Translations under genes and position numbers: made by a program | Notes under the pieces: model-generated | Database searches by the model: none | The model's input: only the letters and a program-made list of their open reading frames with translations | Told to the model about the DNA's origin: nothing | In this document: one piece after another, positions 26,908-35,789 of the stretch | Layout of the letters: each line of letters opens with the position of its first letter | How positions within the stretch are numbered: the first letter of the stretch is position 1 | Assembly (NCBI RefSeq): GCF_027925525.1 | Contig: NZ_BSDJ01000038.1 | Span: 1-64,000 of the forward strand | DNA length: 64,000 nucleotides | Direction of reading: 5' to 3' | From: Paenibacillus tyrphae | GTDB lineage: Bacteria > Bacillota > Bacilli > Paenibacillales > NBRC-103111

Positions 26908-27642
26908 ATGACCTTAGCTTACAAGATGCTCATCGCCGACGACGAGGACCGGATCCGCCGCATATTGAACCTGTATTTGAATAAAGACGGCGCCGCCGTG
27001 GACGAAACCGGAGACGGAACGCAGGCGCTGCAAATGGCTTTAGACCGCGATTACGATATTTTGCTGCTCGATTGGATGATGCCCGGCCTGAACGGCCCCG
27101 AGATTTGCCGGCTGCTCAAACAGGTTAAGGCTACGCCGGTGATCCTGCTGACGGCCAAAGCGGACGAAAGCGACCGCCTCCTCGGCTTCGAAGCCGGAGC
27201 GGACGATTACGTGCTGAAGCCGTTCAGTCCGCGCGAGCTGATCTGCCGCATTCATGCGATTCTGAAGCGGACCGCTCCGGGAAGGCTCCGGCTGGAGAAC
27301 AAATCGCGCCACGACATCGTGCTGCCGCATTTGGTCATCGAGCATCTGGCCCGGCGCGTGCTGATCGACGGTCACGAGATCGCTCTGACTTTGAAGGAGT
27401 ATGATCTGCTGCGTTATTTTGCATTAAACGAGAACAAGACGTTGACTCGCGAGGAGCTGCTGAAGGAGGTATGGAAGTACGAGGTGATCGTGGATTTTCG
27501 GACGGTGGACTCCCATATCCGGCGCATCCGGGAAAAAATGCAAGCCGTCTCTTCGCCTGCCGCCTCGATGCTTCGCACGGTCTGGGGCATAGGCTACCGC
27601 TTGGATGTGCCGGCTTCCTTCGCCCGTGGAGGGGGCGCCTAG
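26908..27642 (+). CDS. OmpR/PhoB-family response regulator (orphan)
   Basis: A 244-residue regulator: receiver domain (about 5-120, acidic pair IADDEDR, phospho-acceptor in ILLLDWMMPGLNG, lysine in YVLKPFSPREL) and a winged-helix effector domain (about 135-235, LTLKEYDLLRYFALN and VDSHIRRIREKM, RTVWGIGYRLD). No kinase gene follows. The ATG is preceded by AAGGAGG. It lies next to the oxidase assembly genes. Confidence 0.92.
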   Translation: MTLAYKMLIADDEDRIRRILNLYLNKDGAAVDETGDGTQALQMALDRDYDILLLDWMMPGLNGPEICRLLKQVKATPVILLTAKADESDRLLGFEAGADDYVLKPFSPRELICRIHAILKRTAPGRLRLENKSRHDIVLPHLVIEHLARRVLIDGHEIALTLKEYDLLRYFALNENKTLTREELLKEVWKYEVIVDFRTVDSHIRRIREKMQAVSSPAASMLRTVWGIGYRLDVPASFARGGGA

Positions 27643-27803
27643 CCCCGGTTCGGGACCGCCCTCCGGAGAGGAAACTCGTGCCGGGCGATGAAAAGAGCCG
27701 CTTCCGAACGAGCGGCTTGTCCGTCCTATGCGCTAATGAAGGTTAAAGGAAGCGTTGGCTCCCTTTTGGAAGACAGCACGGTATGTATCCGGCTGCACCA
27801 GAT

Positions 27804-28682
27804 TCACTTGTCGTTGACAAAAACGCTTTGGGCTACGGTAAGAAAGGCTCGAACGGCCGGCGCAGCATCGGAGACGGAAGGACATGCTAACGCCACATTA
27901 CGCCAGTCGGATACGTTCAAGCTGCGGATTTGGAGATTTTGCTGGGTCTTGAGAAATAATTCCGGGCCAATCGTGATTCCGAGCCCTTCCTGAACCATGT
28001 TAGCAATGGTGCTACAATCCTGCACTTCAAACCGGATAGACGGCTTGACCTTCGCTTGTTGAAAAATTTCTTCGATGTGCGATTGATACATTCCTTTTGG
28101 CATAATAAAGGGCTCGTCTTGCAAATCTTCCACAGCAATCATTTCGCGCTGCTGAAATTTATGACCCGCAGGAAAAGCGACAACCATCTTATCTTGGATG
28201 AGCGGTACCGTGTCCCATTTCGTATGCTTGTCCTGCTGCACAACAAATCCGATGTCGATGACTCCTGTATCCAACCATTCCGCCATTTCCTCATACGTGC
28301 CTTCGTAAAATCTGAATTCGATTCGGGGATGCTTCTTCTGGAATTTTGCAAGAATTTTAGGCAAAAGGCAGGAGGAAGCGCTGTAAAAAGTGCCGATACG
28401 CACGGTCCCCGCCTCCAAGCTTGCCGCTAAAGCCAGCTCCTGTTGAATGCGTTCCGTCCGATTTAAAATTTCCCGGATATGAATCAGCGTTTTTTGTCCG
28501 ACCTCGGTGAGAACAAGCTCCTTCTTCCGATCGCGAATCAATAGCGTCGCGCCCCATTCCGCCTCCAGACTGGCGATCGCATGGCTCACGGCCGATTGAG
28601 TCATGTTCAGCTCTTCGGACGCTTTGGTGAAGCTGCCAAGCTCGATCACTTTGGCCAAAACCTTAAAGCGGGCAATAGTCAT
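27804..28682 (-). CDS. LysR-family regulator of the adjacent MFS gene
   Basis: The 292-residue protein has the LysR winged helix (FTKASEELNMTQSAVSHAIASLE) and a periplasmic-binding-like effector domain from about residue 90. It diverges from an MFS transporter gene, the classical arrangement in which the regulator controls its neighbour. TTTTACTCAT occurs twice in the shared intergenic region, near its own start and mid-way, and may be the operator. Ligand unknown. Confidence 0.9.
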   Translation of the reverse strand: MTIARFKVLAKVIELGSFTKASEELNMTQSAVSHAIASLEAEWGATLLIRDRKKELVLTEVGQKTLIHIREILNRTERIQQELALAASLEAGTVRIGTFYSASSCLLPKILAKFQKKHPRIEFRFYEGTYEEMAEWLDTGVIDIGFVVQQDKHTKWDTVPLIQDKMVVAFPAGHKFQQREMIAVEDLQDEPFIMPKGMYQSHIEEIFQQAKVKPSIRFEVQDCSTIANMVQEGLGITIGPELFLKTQQNLQIRSLNVSDWRNVALACPSVSDAAPAVRAFLTVAQSVFVNDK

Positions 28683-28778
28683 GAGCTTTTACTCATCCCC
28701 TTTATGAAAAATAACAATTTTACTCATGTTACCACGCGATATAGAATAAGGGCAACGTGTGACAAGGAGTGAAAAGGA

Positions 28779-29930
28779 ATGAACCGATTTTCCATTTATT
28801 TGCTAGCTTTAGGTGCGTTCGTATCGGGTACGGCAGAATTCGTCGTATCCGGCATTTTGGAAATCATCTCTAAAGATTTTCAGGTTTCGATTTCATTGGC
28901 CGGACAGTTGGTCACGATCTATTCTTTATCGTATGCGTTAGGGGCTCTTGGATTGGTGATGCTGACGGCAAAGTTCGGGAGAAAAAAAGTGTTGCTCTAT
29001 TCCATGGTTACTTTTATCGCTGGAAGCATGATTGCCTTTTTCAGTTCTCATTTCGGCCTGCTGATGTTTTCCCGAATTGTACTGGCCATGAGCGGGGGAC
29101 TGTACATCGTTATTGCCACCAACTACGCAGCCCGGCTCGCCCCGCCTGCCAAACAGGGGAATGCGATGGCCACGGTCATTACGGGATTTACCGTTTCTTT
29201 AATATTGGGCGTCCCTGCCGGAACGCTGGTTGCCGCCTATATGGATTGGCGCTATATCTATCTCATGCTTGCCGCCGTTACGCTGATCGTTCTCCTGCTG
29301 CTGGCGAGATTCATCCCAAGGCTAGAGGGAGAAAAACCGATCCCTTTAAAGCATCAATTGCTTTTCATTCGCGACAGGCGGTTGATAAGCGGATTTCTCA
29401 CTACCGTATGTTGGATTCTCGGGTATACGATGGTTTTTGCTTACATCGCTCCGCTGTTGAGCGCCTTTGCCGGTTTTTCGATCGAAATGGTCAGTATATC
29501 CCTTTTGACTTTAGGCGTGTTTGCTTTGATCGGGTCGCGTTTTGGCGGGTATGCCGTCGATAAATGGGGACCTGTCCGCACCATTTCCATTAGCTTGAGC
29601 ATTCACGCGATGGCCTTGTTCCTATTGACCTTTACGGTAACTTCTACGATAGGGGTGCTGTTGACCCTTATGATATGGGGAGCCGCCGCATGGACAACGA
29701 CTCCCGCAAAACAATTTTATTTTATTTCTTTAAAGCCTCAAGCGCCGGAAATTGTTTTAAGCTTCAATACCGCCTTAATGAATATAGGGATGACCTTAGG
29801 GGCCGGTCTGGGAGGACTGGTGACGGAGTATTCCTCCGTTCTGCATTTGCCATGGATTGGCGGCGTTATGGAATTGGCCGCCTTGGCCGCTATCTCTTAT
29901 TCGTTTAGGTCGAATAAGAAAGGCGCATAA
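28779..29930 (+). CDS. MFS efflux transporter (AraJ/YdhP type)
   Basis: A 383-residue, 12-helix major facilitator. The opening LALGAFVSGTAEFVVSGIL resembles the AraJ/YdhP/NepI drug:H+ antiporter group, and FGRKKVLLYSM is the loop 2-3 signature. Export of drugs, sugars or nucleosides is possible; substrate cannot be told. The ATG follows AAGGAGTGAAAAGG. Controlled most likely by the divergent LysR gene. Confidence 0.88.
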   Translation: MNRFSIYLLALGAFVSGTAEFVVSGILEIISKDFQVSISLAGQLVTIYSLSYALGALGLVMLTAKFGRKKVLLYSMVTFIAGSMIAFFSSHFGLLMFSRIVLAMSGGLYIVIATNYAARLAPPAKQGNAMATVITGFTVSLILGVPAGTLVAAYMDWRYIYLMLAAVTLIVLLLLARFIPRLEGEKPIPLKHQLLFIRDRRLISGFLTTVCWILGYTMVFAYIAPLLSAFAGFSIEMVSISLLTLGVFALIGSRFGGYAVDKWGPVRTISISLSIHAMALFLLTFTVTSTIGVLLTLMIWGAAAWTTTPAKQFYFISLKPQAPEIVLSFNTALMNIGMTLGAGLGGLVTEYSSVLHLPWIGGVMELAALAAISYSFRSNKKGA

Positions 29931-29955
29931 ACCGGGCGGGGCCCACCCGCTGAAG

Positions 29956-30564
29956 TTACAACGGCAGGCCCGCTTCCAACTTGCCTAGCGCTTCGTCCAG
30001 CAATCCGGCGAAATCCGCATCCGGATGTTCCGCATAGTATAGCATCACCGAGATGTTGACGCCGATGACCGCTCCGGCGAAGGTTCGCACGGCTGCATCG
30101 TCCGGCTCCCGGCCGGTGCGCTTGGCTGCCAGCTCCGCGATCAGCTGCATCGTCTGAGTCAGGTTGTTCAGCGCTGCGGCCCGCAGCTCCGGCACCGTCA
30201 TGATGAGCTGATTTCGTTCGCGCATCGTGGCGAGCTCATCGGCAGACATGTCGCCAATCGCGGAAACCATGGCCTGGCGCACTGCTTGTAAAGGACTCAG
30301 ATGTGACGGTTGAGCTTCAAAAGCGTCAACGAGAACGGGATCGTAATTGTCTCTTAGCAGCACGTCCTCCTTGGTGGAAAAATACCGAAAAAAGGTGCTG
30401 GGCGAAATCTCCGCTGCCTCCGCAATCTGCTCCACCGTCGTGGCGTTATAGCCCAGCTCACGGAACAGCCGCAGCGCGTGCATTTGAACTGCTGCCATCG
30501 TTTTTGCTTTTTTGCGCTCGCGCAGCCCCATGGTTCGTTTATCGTCCGGTGACACCTTGCTCAC
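29956..30564 (-). CDS. TetR-family regulator
   Basis: A 202-residue TetR protein: N-terminal helix-turn-helix (ALRLFRELGYNATTVEQIAEAA, then SPSTFFRYFSTKEDVL) and an all-helical ligand domain. It lies 14 bases after the FAD monooxygenase gene on the same strand, so the two are an operon and it probably represses its own operon. Start is GTG; another GTG three codons later has better spacing from GGAGA. Confidence 0.9.
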   Translation of the reverse strand: MSKVSPDDKRTMGLRERKKAKTMAAVQMHALRLFRELGYNATTVEQIAEAAEISPSTFFRYFSTKEDVLLRDNYDPVLVDAFEAQPSHLSPLQAVRQAMVSAIGDMSADELATMRERNQLIMTVPELRAAALNNLTQTMQLIAELAAKRTGREPDDAAVRTFAGAVIGVNISVMLYYAEHPDADFAGLLDEALGKLEAGLPL

Positions 30565-30578
30565 TCTCCGATCTTGTT

Positions 30579-32033
30579 TTATTTATAGCTTCCCGCCGGG
30601 ATGGTCCGCTCCAGAAATTGCTCAAGCTGATGATCCCGATCCTGCAACGCAAATTCGGCTAACAGCCGCTCTCCGACGCCCGATGCATCGGCGGCCAGCA
30701 CGGCGCGGACCGCTTCCGCGTTCAATAATGCCCGCGGCGATAGGAGCAAACCGTTCATCATCATATATTTTCCGAACAATTCCATATCGGGCTTGCCGAC
30801 GGCTTGCTTGCGGTACAGCTCAAAATATTTTTGGGCGAAGGCGATCCCTTCCCGCGAATGCGATCCCGTGTATTCCACGCCGGACCAGCACAGGTCGGCA
30901 ACGGCCGTGAGCCACCAGGCGGGATCGATTGCCTCCTGCATCCGCCTAAGCGCTTCACGCTCGAAGAATGGCTTCGGCCGGGTGCGCCATTCGTGCAATT
31001 GAGTGGCCAGCAATTCCGCTTCGATGGCGGCGACGGTAATCCCTTGACCGTAAATCGGATCGAAGTTGCAGAGCGCGTCCCCCATCACAAGCAGCCCGGA
31101 CGGCCACCGCTCCATCCGCTCGAAGCGCTGCCGGAAGCATTCCGGCACCCGAAACCCGCGCGGTGGCCCCAGCGGCTCGCACGCTTGCAGCAGCTCGGCA
31201 ATCGAAGGATCCTGCAGAGCGGCCAGCTCCTGTTCGTATAGCCCGGCATCGGTCGTCGGGTAACGCTGTCCGCCGGCGTAATACAGTACGACTTCGGCCG
31301 TATCCTGTTCAACCGGTCCGAATACGGCAGTGCCGATTCCTTTGGCCGGAACGCCTTCGGTGACGACCACGCTCCATTGCTCCGCCACATGCGAAGGGAT
31401 TCTGTAATAGCGCGTGCTGTACCCGAGCGAGGCTTTCAGACGTTCCGGTTCCGGCACGTGATAGCCGAGAGCCTGAAGCCATTTTACCAGCTTGGAGGAC
31501 CGGCCGCTAGCGTCCAGCACCAGATCGGCTTCGAGCGTCATTGACTGCGCCGTCTTACTCCGTTCCCGAACCGCAACACCTGTTACTTTTGCGCCGTCCG
31601 AAGCCATCTGCAGCCCCGTTGTTTCGTACCCGCTTACAAACCGCACATTGGGGATCGCTTGAAGGCGCCGGCGAATGACCCATTCCAGCAGAGCCCGGCT
31701 GGCGCCCGCATCTTTCCGGTCAACCACTTCCATGGTTCCGTAAACACTGACGGACCGGATGCGTTTGCCCTCTTTCGGGAAAGCCCCTTGCGCCAGCAAA
31801 TCGTCCGTCCAGCCGGGGAACAGGCTCTCCAGAATAAGCTTGCCGCGCGGCAGCAGCCGGTGCGGATGAAACGCCTGAGGCGTACCCGGACGGTTCCCGG
31901 GCTTGTCCGGAAAGTCGTCCTTGTCCACGACGAGAACTTCGTCGTAATGCTCCGACAGCACCCGCGCCGCCAGCATTCCAGCCATACTGCCCCCGATGAC
32001 CAGCGCTCTTCTCCAATTTGGCTCGTTACTCAT
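30579..32033 (-). CDS. FAD-dependent monooxygenase/oxidoreductase
   Basis: The 484-residue flavoprotein has an N-terminal FAD-binding Rossmann motif (ALVIGGSMAGMLAARVLSEHY), a second FAD strand with LVLDASGRSSKLVKWL, and the GD motif LLVMGDALCNFDPIYGQGI around residue 315. This fits UbiH/PHBH-like aromatic hydroxylases; substrate unknown. No signal peptide. It is followed by its TetR regulator, and a repeated motif in its promoter is a likely operator. Confidence 0.85.
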   Translation of the reverse strand: MSNEPNWRRALVIGGSMAGMLAARVLSEHYDEVLVVDKDDFPDKPGNRPGTPQAFHPHRLLPRGKLILESLFPGWTDDLLAQGAFPKEGKRIRSVSVYGTMEVVDRKDAGASRALLEWVIRRRLQAIPNVRFVSGYETTGLQMASDGAKVTGVAVRERSKTAQSMTLEADLVLDASGRSSKLVKWLQALGYHVPEPERLKASLGYSTRYYRIPSHVAEQWSVVVTEGVPAKGIGTAVFGPVEQDTAEVVLYYAGGQRYPTTDAGLYEQELAALQDPSIAELLQACEPLGPPRGFRVPECFRQRFERMERWPSGLLVMGDALCNFDPIYGQGITVAAIEAELLATQLHEWRTRPKPFFEREALRRMQEAIDPAWWLTAVADLCWSGVEYTGSHSREGIAFAQKYFELYRKQAVGKPDMELFGKYMMMNGLLLSPRALLNAEAVRAVLAADASGVGERLLAEFALQDRDHQLEQFLERTIPAGSYK

Positions 32034-32064
32034 GCTCGCAGCTCCTTTTCAGATCGTTGGATTA

Positions 32065-32111
32065 TTTTGATAGTTACACGATAATGATAATATATGTCTT
32101 TTGATAGTTAC
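32065..32111 (-). promoter_or_regulatory. Repeated operator-like motif before the monooxygenase operon
   Basis: TTTTGATAGTTAC occurs twice with 34 bases between repeat starts, the second within the pseudo-palindrome TGATAGTTACTGTCA. It is a likely binding site for the TetR regulator encoded in the operon. Confidence 0.5.
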
Positions 32112-32141
32112 TGTCAAATTATAAAGCGATATCGTTCGGCA

Positions 32142-32175
32142 AAAAAAAGAAAACCGCTCCCCGGAAGGAACGGTT
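32142..32175 (-). terminator. Terminator of the LysR gene
   Basis: On the minus strand AACCGTTCC and GGAGCGGTT form a stem followed by TTCTTTTTTTT, about 40 bases after the LysR stop. Confidence 0.8.
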
Positions 32176-32214
32176 GACCTGAACGAATATTGTCCGCTGA
32201 ACGGATGATCCCGA

Positions 32215-33111
32215 TCAGACTGCTTCTGCTCTTAATTTTTTCCGAATCAGCCGGATAAACGATTCTGCGACCGGCGTTAACGGATGATCTTCGGCTGTGC
32301 ATATCGCAATCGGCCGTTTCAGCTCGACATCCCGCACATACACTCGGGCTACCTCGCCCCGCTCGATATATTCGCGTGCCGCCATGGCCGAGATGAGATT
32401 TGCCCCGTACCCGGCACCGACCGCTCGAATCGTCTCGTGCAGTCCGTTAAACTGCATCCCGATCTTCGGCTGCCTTACGTTATAGGTCCGACACATCGAC
32501 AGGAACCTTTCGCGGGTCGAGCTTCCCTCCTCCCGGATGACGAACGTTTCTTCCATCATTTCCTTTAAAGAGGCTTCGCGGTTCGCCAGAGGATGCCCGG
32601 CCGGAACGATGAACCACAGCTCTTCGTCGAACAGATGCTCCCATTTCATTCGGGGCTTCTCCCAACCTCCCGCAATAACGGCTACGTCTGCCCGGTGCTC
32701 GCTTAGGAGAGCGAACGCTTCGCGGGTATTGACGGTGATGACGTTGATAGCAACGTCTTCATGCCGGGTTTTGAAATACGCAATCCATCTCGGAAGCAGC
32801 ACCGTTCCGGGGAGGTTGGTCACGGCAAGCGTCAGTTCCCCTCGTTTTCCCGCCGCAATGTCGCTCATCCGGTTCTCGATTTCGCGTTCCGCAGCGAACA
32901 GCTTGCCGGATAGAGCATACAGCTCGCGGCCCGCATACGTCAGAGCAATGCCCCTGCCCTCCGGCCGAACCAGCTTGAGACCGATTTCTTTTTCCAGATT
33001 TCTTAGATGCTGGGTGACAGCAGGCTGACTGATGCGAAGCTCCTCTGCCGCTTGGGTTACATGGCCGGTCTGGGCTACGGCATGAAATACTTTAAGCGCA
33101 TGCAAATTCAA
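32215..33111 (-). CDS. LysR-family regulator (second)
   Basis: The 298-residue protein has a LysR helix-turn-helix (GHVTQAAEELRISQPAVTQH) and an effector domain resembling CysL/YwfK-type regulators (RGELTLAVTNLPGTVLLP). Start is TTG after GGAGG. It diverges from an MFS gene, with a perfect palindrome between them. Confidence 0.9.
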   Translation of the reverse strand: MNLHALKVFHAVAQTGHVTQAAEELRISQPAVTQHLRNLEKEIGLKLVRPEGRGIALTYAGRELYALSGKLFAAEREIENRMSDIAAGKRGELTLAVTNLPGTVLLPRWIAYFKTRHEDVAINVITVNTREAFALLSEHRADVAVIAGGWEKPRMKWEHLFDEELWFIVPAGHPLANREASLKEMMEETFVIREEGSSTRERFLSMCRTYNVRQPKIGMQFNGLHETIRAVGAGYGANLISAMAAREYIERGEVARVYVRDVELKRPIAICTAEDHPLTPVAESFIRLIRKKLRAEAV

Positions 33112-33137
33112 GGCTATCCTCCGTTCGCACGAAACTC

Positions 33138-33152
33138 ATAAGTATAACTTAT
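33138..33152. promoter_or_regulatory. Palindromic LysR-type operator
   Basis: ATAAGT-ATA-ACTTAT is a perfect 15-base inverted repeat with the T-N11-A form of LysR boxes, placed 26 bases before the regulator start in the divergent region. Confidence 0.6.
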
Positions 33153-33254
33153 CGGTTGGTTATCATTATATATTAGTTTTTTTCGAGGGGGTGAACTATT
33201 TTAAGTATGATCGGCTTACGCTAAAGGACCTTTTGAGGAAGAGAGTGAATGTGA

Positions 33255-34538
33255 ATGGATAAGACAACGATTCGCGGGAAAAAGGAAGTGCTGCGGATCT
33301 CATGGATTACGGCGCTTTGTCTAACGGGGGACTCGATGCTGTACATCGTGCTGCCTTTGTACTGGAAGGAAGCCGGTCTGGACTCGCTCGTTCAGGTCGG
33401 CATTCTTTTGTCCGTCAACCGACTGGTTCGCCTGCCCTTGAACCCTATCGTCAGCCGGATTTACCGTCATATCAGCCTGCGGCAAGGCATGCTCGCAGCG
33501 GTCGTGCTGGCGATCCTGACGACCGCTTCATACGGTTTCATCCACACGTTCCCCCTCTGGATTGCAGCTCGGTGCGTCTGGGGGCTGGCTTGGTCTTTGT
33601 TAAGGCTTGGCGCCTATTACGCCATCCTGGAGCTTTGCCGGGATCGCAACGAAGGCCGGCTGTTCGGCCTGTATAACGGTCACTACCGGCTGGGGAGCCT
33701 CGTCGGGATGCTGCTCGGAGGCGCCCTTGCTGAGATGCTGGGGCTTCGTACCTTAGCATGGCTTCTTGGTGCAGCGACCGTTTGCGGTGTTCCTTTCCTG
33801 CTGCGTGGCCTTCGAATCGACGATGTGCAAAAGAAATCCGTCCGGCTGGCGGAAGCTTCCGTTCCGATTCCGCAGCAGCGCTCCGGAACAGCCGCATTCA
33901 TGACCGTGCTGAAAACCAAAGACGTCCCTTGGCTGCTCGCCGCCGCTCTAGGCTCGGCCATGATTTACGAAGGGATGCTGACCTCCACGCTCAGCAATTA
34001 CGCCGAAACGAGACAGGCCTCGATGACGGTCCTCGGCTTTACGCTCGGCGGCGCGTTTATCGCCGGGGGACTGCAGGCGCTGCGGTGGGGCTGGGGCCCT
34101 TTTCTGTCGCCGTTCATCGGCAGCCTGTCGGATCGGCAGTCCAATAAAGCCCGCCTGCTGACGTGGACGATGGGCGCAGCAGCTGCCCTGCTGTTTTTGT
34201 TTCCGCTGCCTTTGCCCATGTGGGGCTGGATTGCTGTGGCCGTTGGGCTTTTGATGACATCGACTTGTACGACGACGCTCATGGATACCTTGGCGGGCTC
34301 CGTCTCAGGCACGCTAAGCATACACGATCGAAGAACCGTCATGACGGCCTATTCCGTCACGTTGGACGTGGGAGCGGCGCTCGGTCCGGCCGTCTCGTTC
34401 TGGGTGGTGCAGCAGGTGGGGTATCCTGCCGTTTATTGGGGAGCTGCGGCGATGTGGCTCGGGCTTTGCTGTTGTTTTTTCGTTGCGAAACCGTTCCCCG
34501 GAAGGAACGGCTTTGCATCATCTCCGCATCGACTCTAA
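33255..34538 (+). CDS. MFS transporter
   Basis: A 427-residue protein with 12 predicted membrane helices in two halves joined by a charged central loop (IDDVQKKSVRLAEASVP). YNGHYRLGSLVGMLLGG and PFLSPFIGSLSDRQSNKARL are typical of drug or sugar MFS exporters. No substrate can be assigned. Its last bases overlap the last bases of the convergent MFS gene by four. Confidence 0.85.
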   Translation: MDKTTIRGKKEVLRISWITALCLTGDSMLYIVLPLYWKEAGLDSLVQVGILLSVNRLVRLPLNPIVSRIYRHISLRQGMLAAVVLAILTTASYGFIHTFPLWIAARCVWGLAWSLLRLGAYYAILELCRDRNEGRLFGLYNGHYRLGSLVGMLLGGALAEMLGLRTLAWLLGAATVCGVPFLLRGLRIDDVQKKSVRLAEASVPIPQQRSGTAAFMTVLKTKDVPWLLAAALGSAMIYEGMLTSTLSNYAETRQASMTVLGFTLGGAFIAGGLQALRWGWGPFLSPFIGSLSDRQSNKARLLTWTMGAAAALLFLFPLPLPMWGWIAVAVGLLMTSTCTTTLMDTLAGSVSGTLSIHDRRTVMTAYSVTLDVGAALGPAVSFWVVQQVGYPAVYWGAAAMWLGLCCCFFVAKPFPGRNGFASSPHRL

Positions 34539-35758
34539 GCTTGGATACTCGTATCCTCTGCCTGCGCTCCGATTGGCTTCGCGGCATGACACAATAATCC
34601 GGCCACCACCACGCCGATCAGCACGACAATCAAGGCGCGAAGTAAGCCGACGGACTCGCCAATGATCCCCAGGATCGGCGGACCGACAAGGAAGGCGAGG
34701 TACCCGGCCGTCGACACCGCGCCCACCCTCGCAGCGACCCCGCGGGGATCGTCTCCTGCGGCGGATAAGCCTACGGGAAATCCGAACGCCGAACCGAAGC
34801 CCCACAGCACAACGCCGATGGCGGCAGCCGTGTAGCTTTGTCCCCAAATGACGATAAGCAATCCCGCAATTGCGGATAGCGCGGAAGCCCGCAGGACGGC
34901 GACTCTGCCAAACCGGTCGAGCAGCATCCCGCCTGCTGCGCGGCCAATGGTCATGGCGGCTACGAACAAGCCGAAGGCAAACGAGCCCGTCGCCGGTGAG
35001 ACATGGTAGCCGTCCACGATGACCAACGGAAGCCAGTCGTTCGCAGAGCCTTCCGCAAACGCCATTCCCAAGACGACGATCCCGATCAAAATCGTGCGCG
35101 GCTCTTTCCACACGGCCATGCGCTCCCGCGCGGTCATGGGCGGTTCGCCCGACTCCGCGGCACGCTCTTGCCCGGTTCCGGCAGGGACGAACCGGTAAAA
35201 ATAGACGGCGCACAAAATCACGACAACCGCGGCAAGCGACAAATGAGCAAAAACGGACAGCCCGGCTCCAATCGCTGCCGAGCCCGCAACGGCCCCCACC
35301 AGATTGCCCACGCTGAATGCGGCATGAAAGCCGGTCAGCAGCGATTTTTGAGCGGCGCGCTCGACGGCTGTCCCCTCGACATTCATCGCCACGTCGCATA
35401 TTCCGTTCCCGAAGCCGAAGACGGCCAATCCCAGGAACACTGCAATGCCGCCGCTAAGCCAAACCCCGCTCAGCGCCACGATTCCGAGTCCTCCCGAGCT
35501 GATCGCCAATCCGGCCATCATGACAAAGCGCCCTCCGCGGCTTGCAATAAGATGACTTGCGCTGAACAATCCGACGATGGAGCCGACGGCCAAGCCAAAA
35601 ATAATCCATCCCATCTCGGCGGTAGTAGCGCCTAACGAATCCCTGATCGCGGGAGTACGCGAAACCCATGTGGCAAGCGCAAATCCGGGCAGCGCGAATA
35701 TAAAATAAATGGCGACGCGCCATAGTTGAATTTGGCGGCTGCTTAGCGAATGTTCCAT
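34535..35758 (-). CDS. MFS transporter next to the ROK regulator
   Basis: A 407-residue, 12-helix transporter. AIYFIFALPGFALATWVSRTP, GFHAAFSVGNLVGAVAG and NDWLPLVIVDGY are typical of the FucP/YbjJ-like MFS subgroup (sugar or unknown substrates). Its ATG is seven bases after AAGGAGAA. It follows the ROK regulator by 31 bases on the same strand, so they form an operon; ROK partners usually handle sugars. Confidence 0.87.
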   Translation of the reverse strand: MEHSLSSRQIQLWRVAIYFIFALPGFALATWVSRTPAIRDSLGATTAEMGWIIFGLAVGSIVGLFSASHLIASRGGRFVMMAGLAISSGGLGIVALSGVWLSGGIAVFLGLAVFGFGNGICDVAMNVEGTAVERAAQKSLLTGFHAAFSVGNLVGAVAGSAAIGAGLSVFAHLSLAAVVVILCAVYFYRFVPAGTGQERAAESGEPPMTARERMAVWKEPRTILIGIVVLGMAFAEGSANDWLPLVIVDGYHVSPATGSFAFGLFVAAMTIGRAAGGMLLDRFGRVAVLRASALSAIAGLLIVIWGQSYTAAAIGVVLWGFGSAFGFPVGLSAAGDDPRGVAARVGAVSTAGYLAFLVGPPILGIIGESVGLLRALIVVLIGVVVAGLLCHAAKPIGAQAEDTSIQA

Positions 35759-35789
35759 GCCAATTCTCCTTTTCAAGCCGGCTGCGCAA

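Noticed and set aside
27696-27718. Hairpin AGCCGCT/AGCGGCT after the OmpR-type regulator
   Set aside because: Seven-base stem but no T run, so a terminator is not supported.
30804-31241. Several plus-strand frames opposite the FAD monooxygenase
   Set aside because: Shadows of a gene on the other strand, without motifs or sites.
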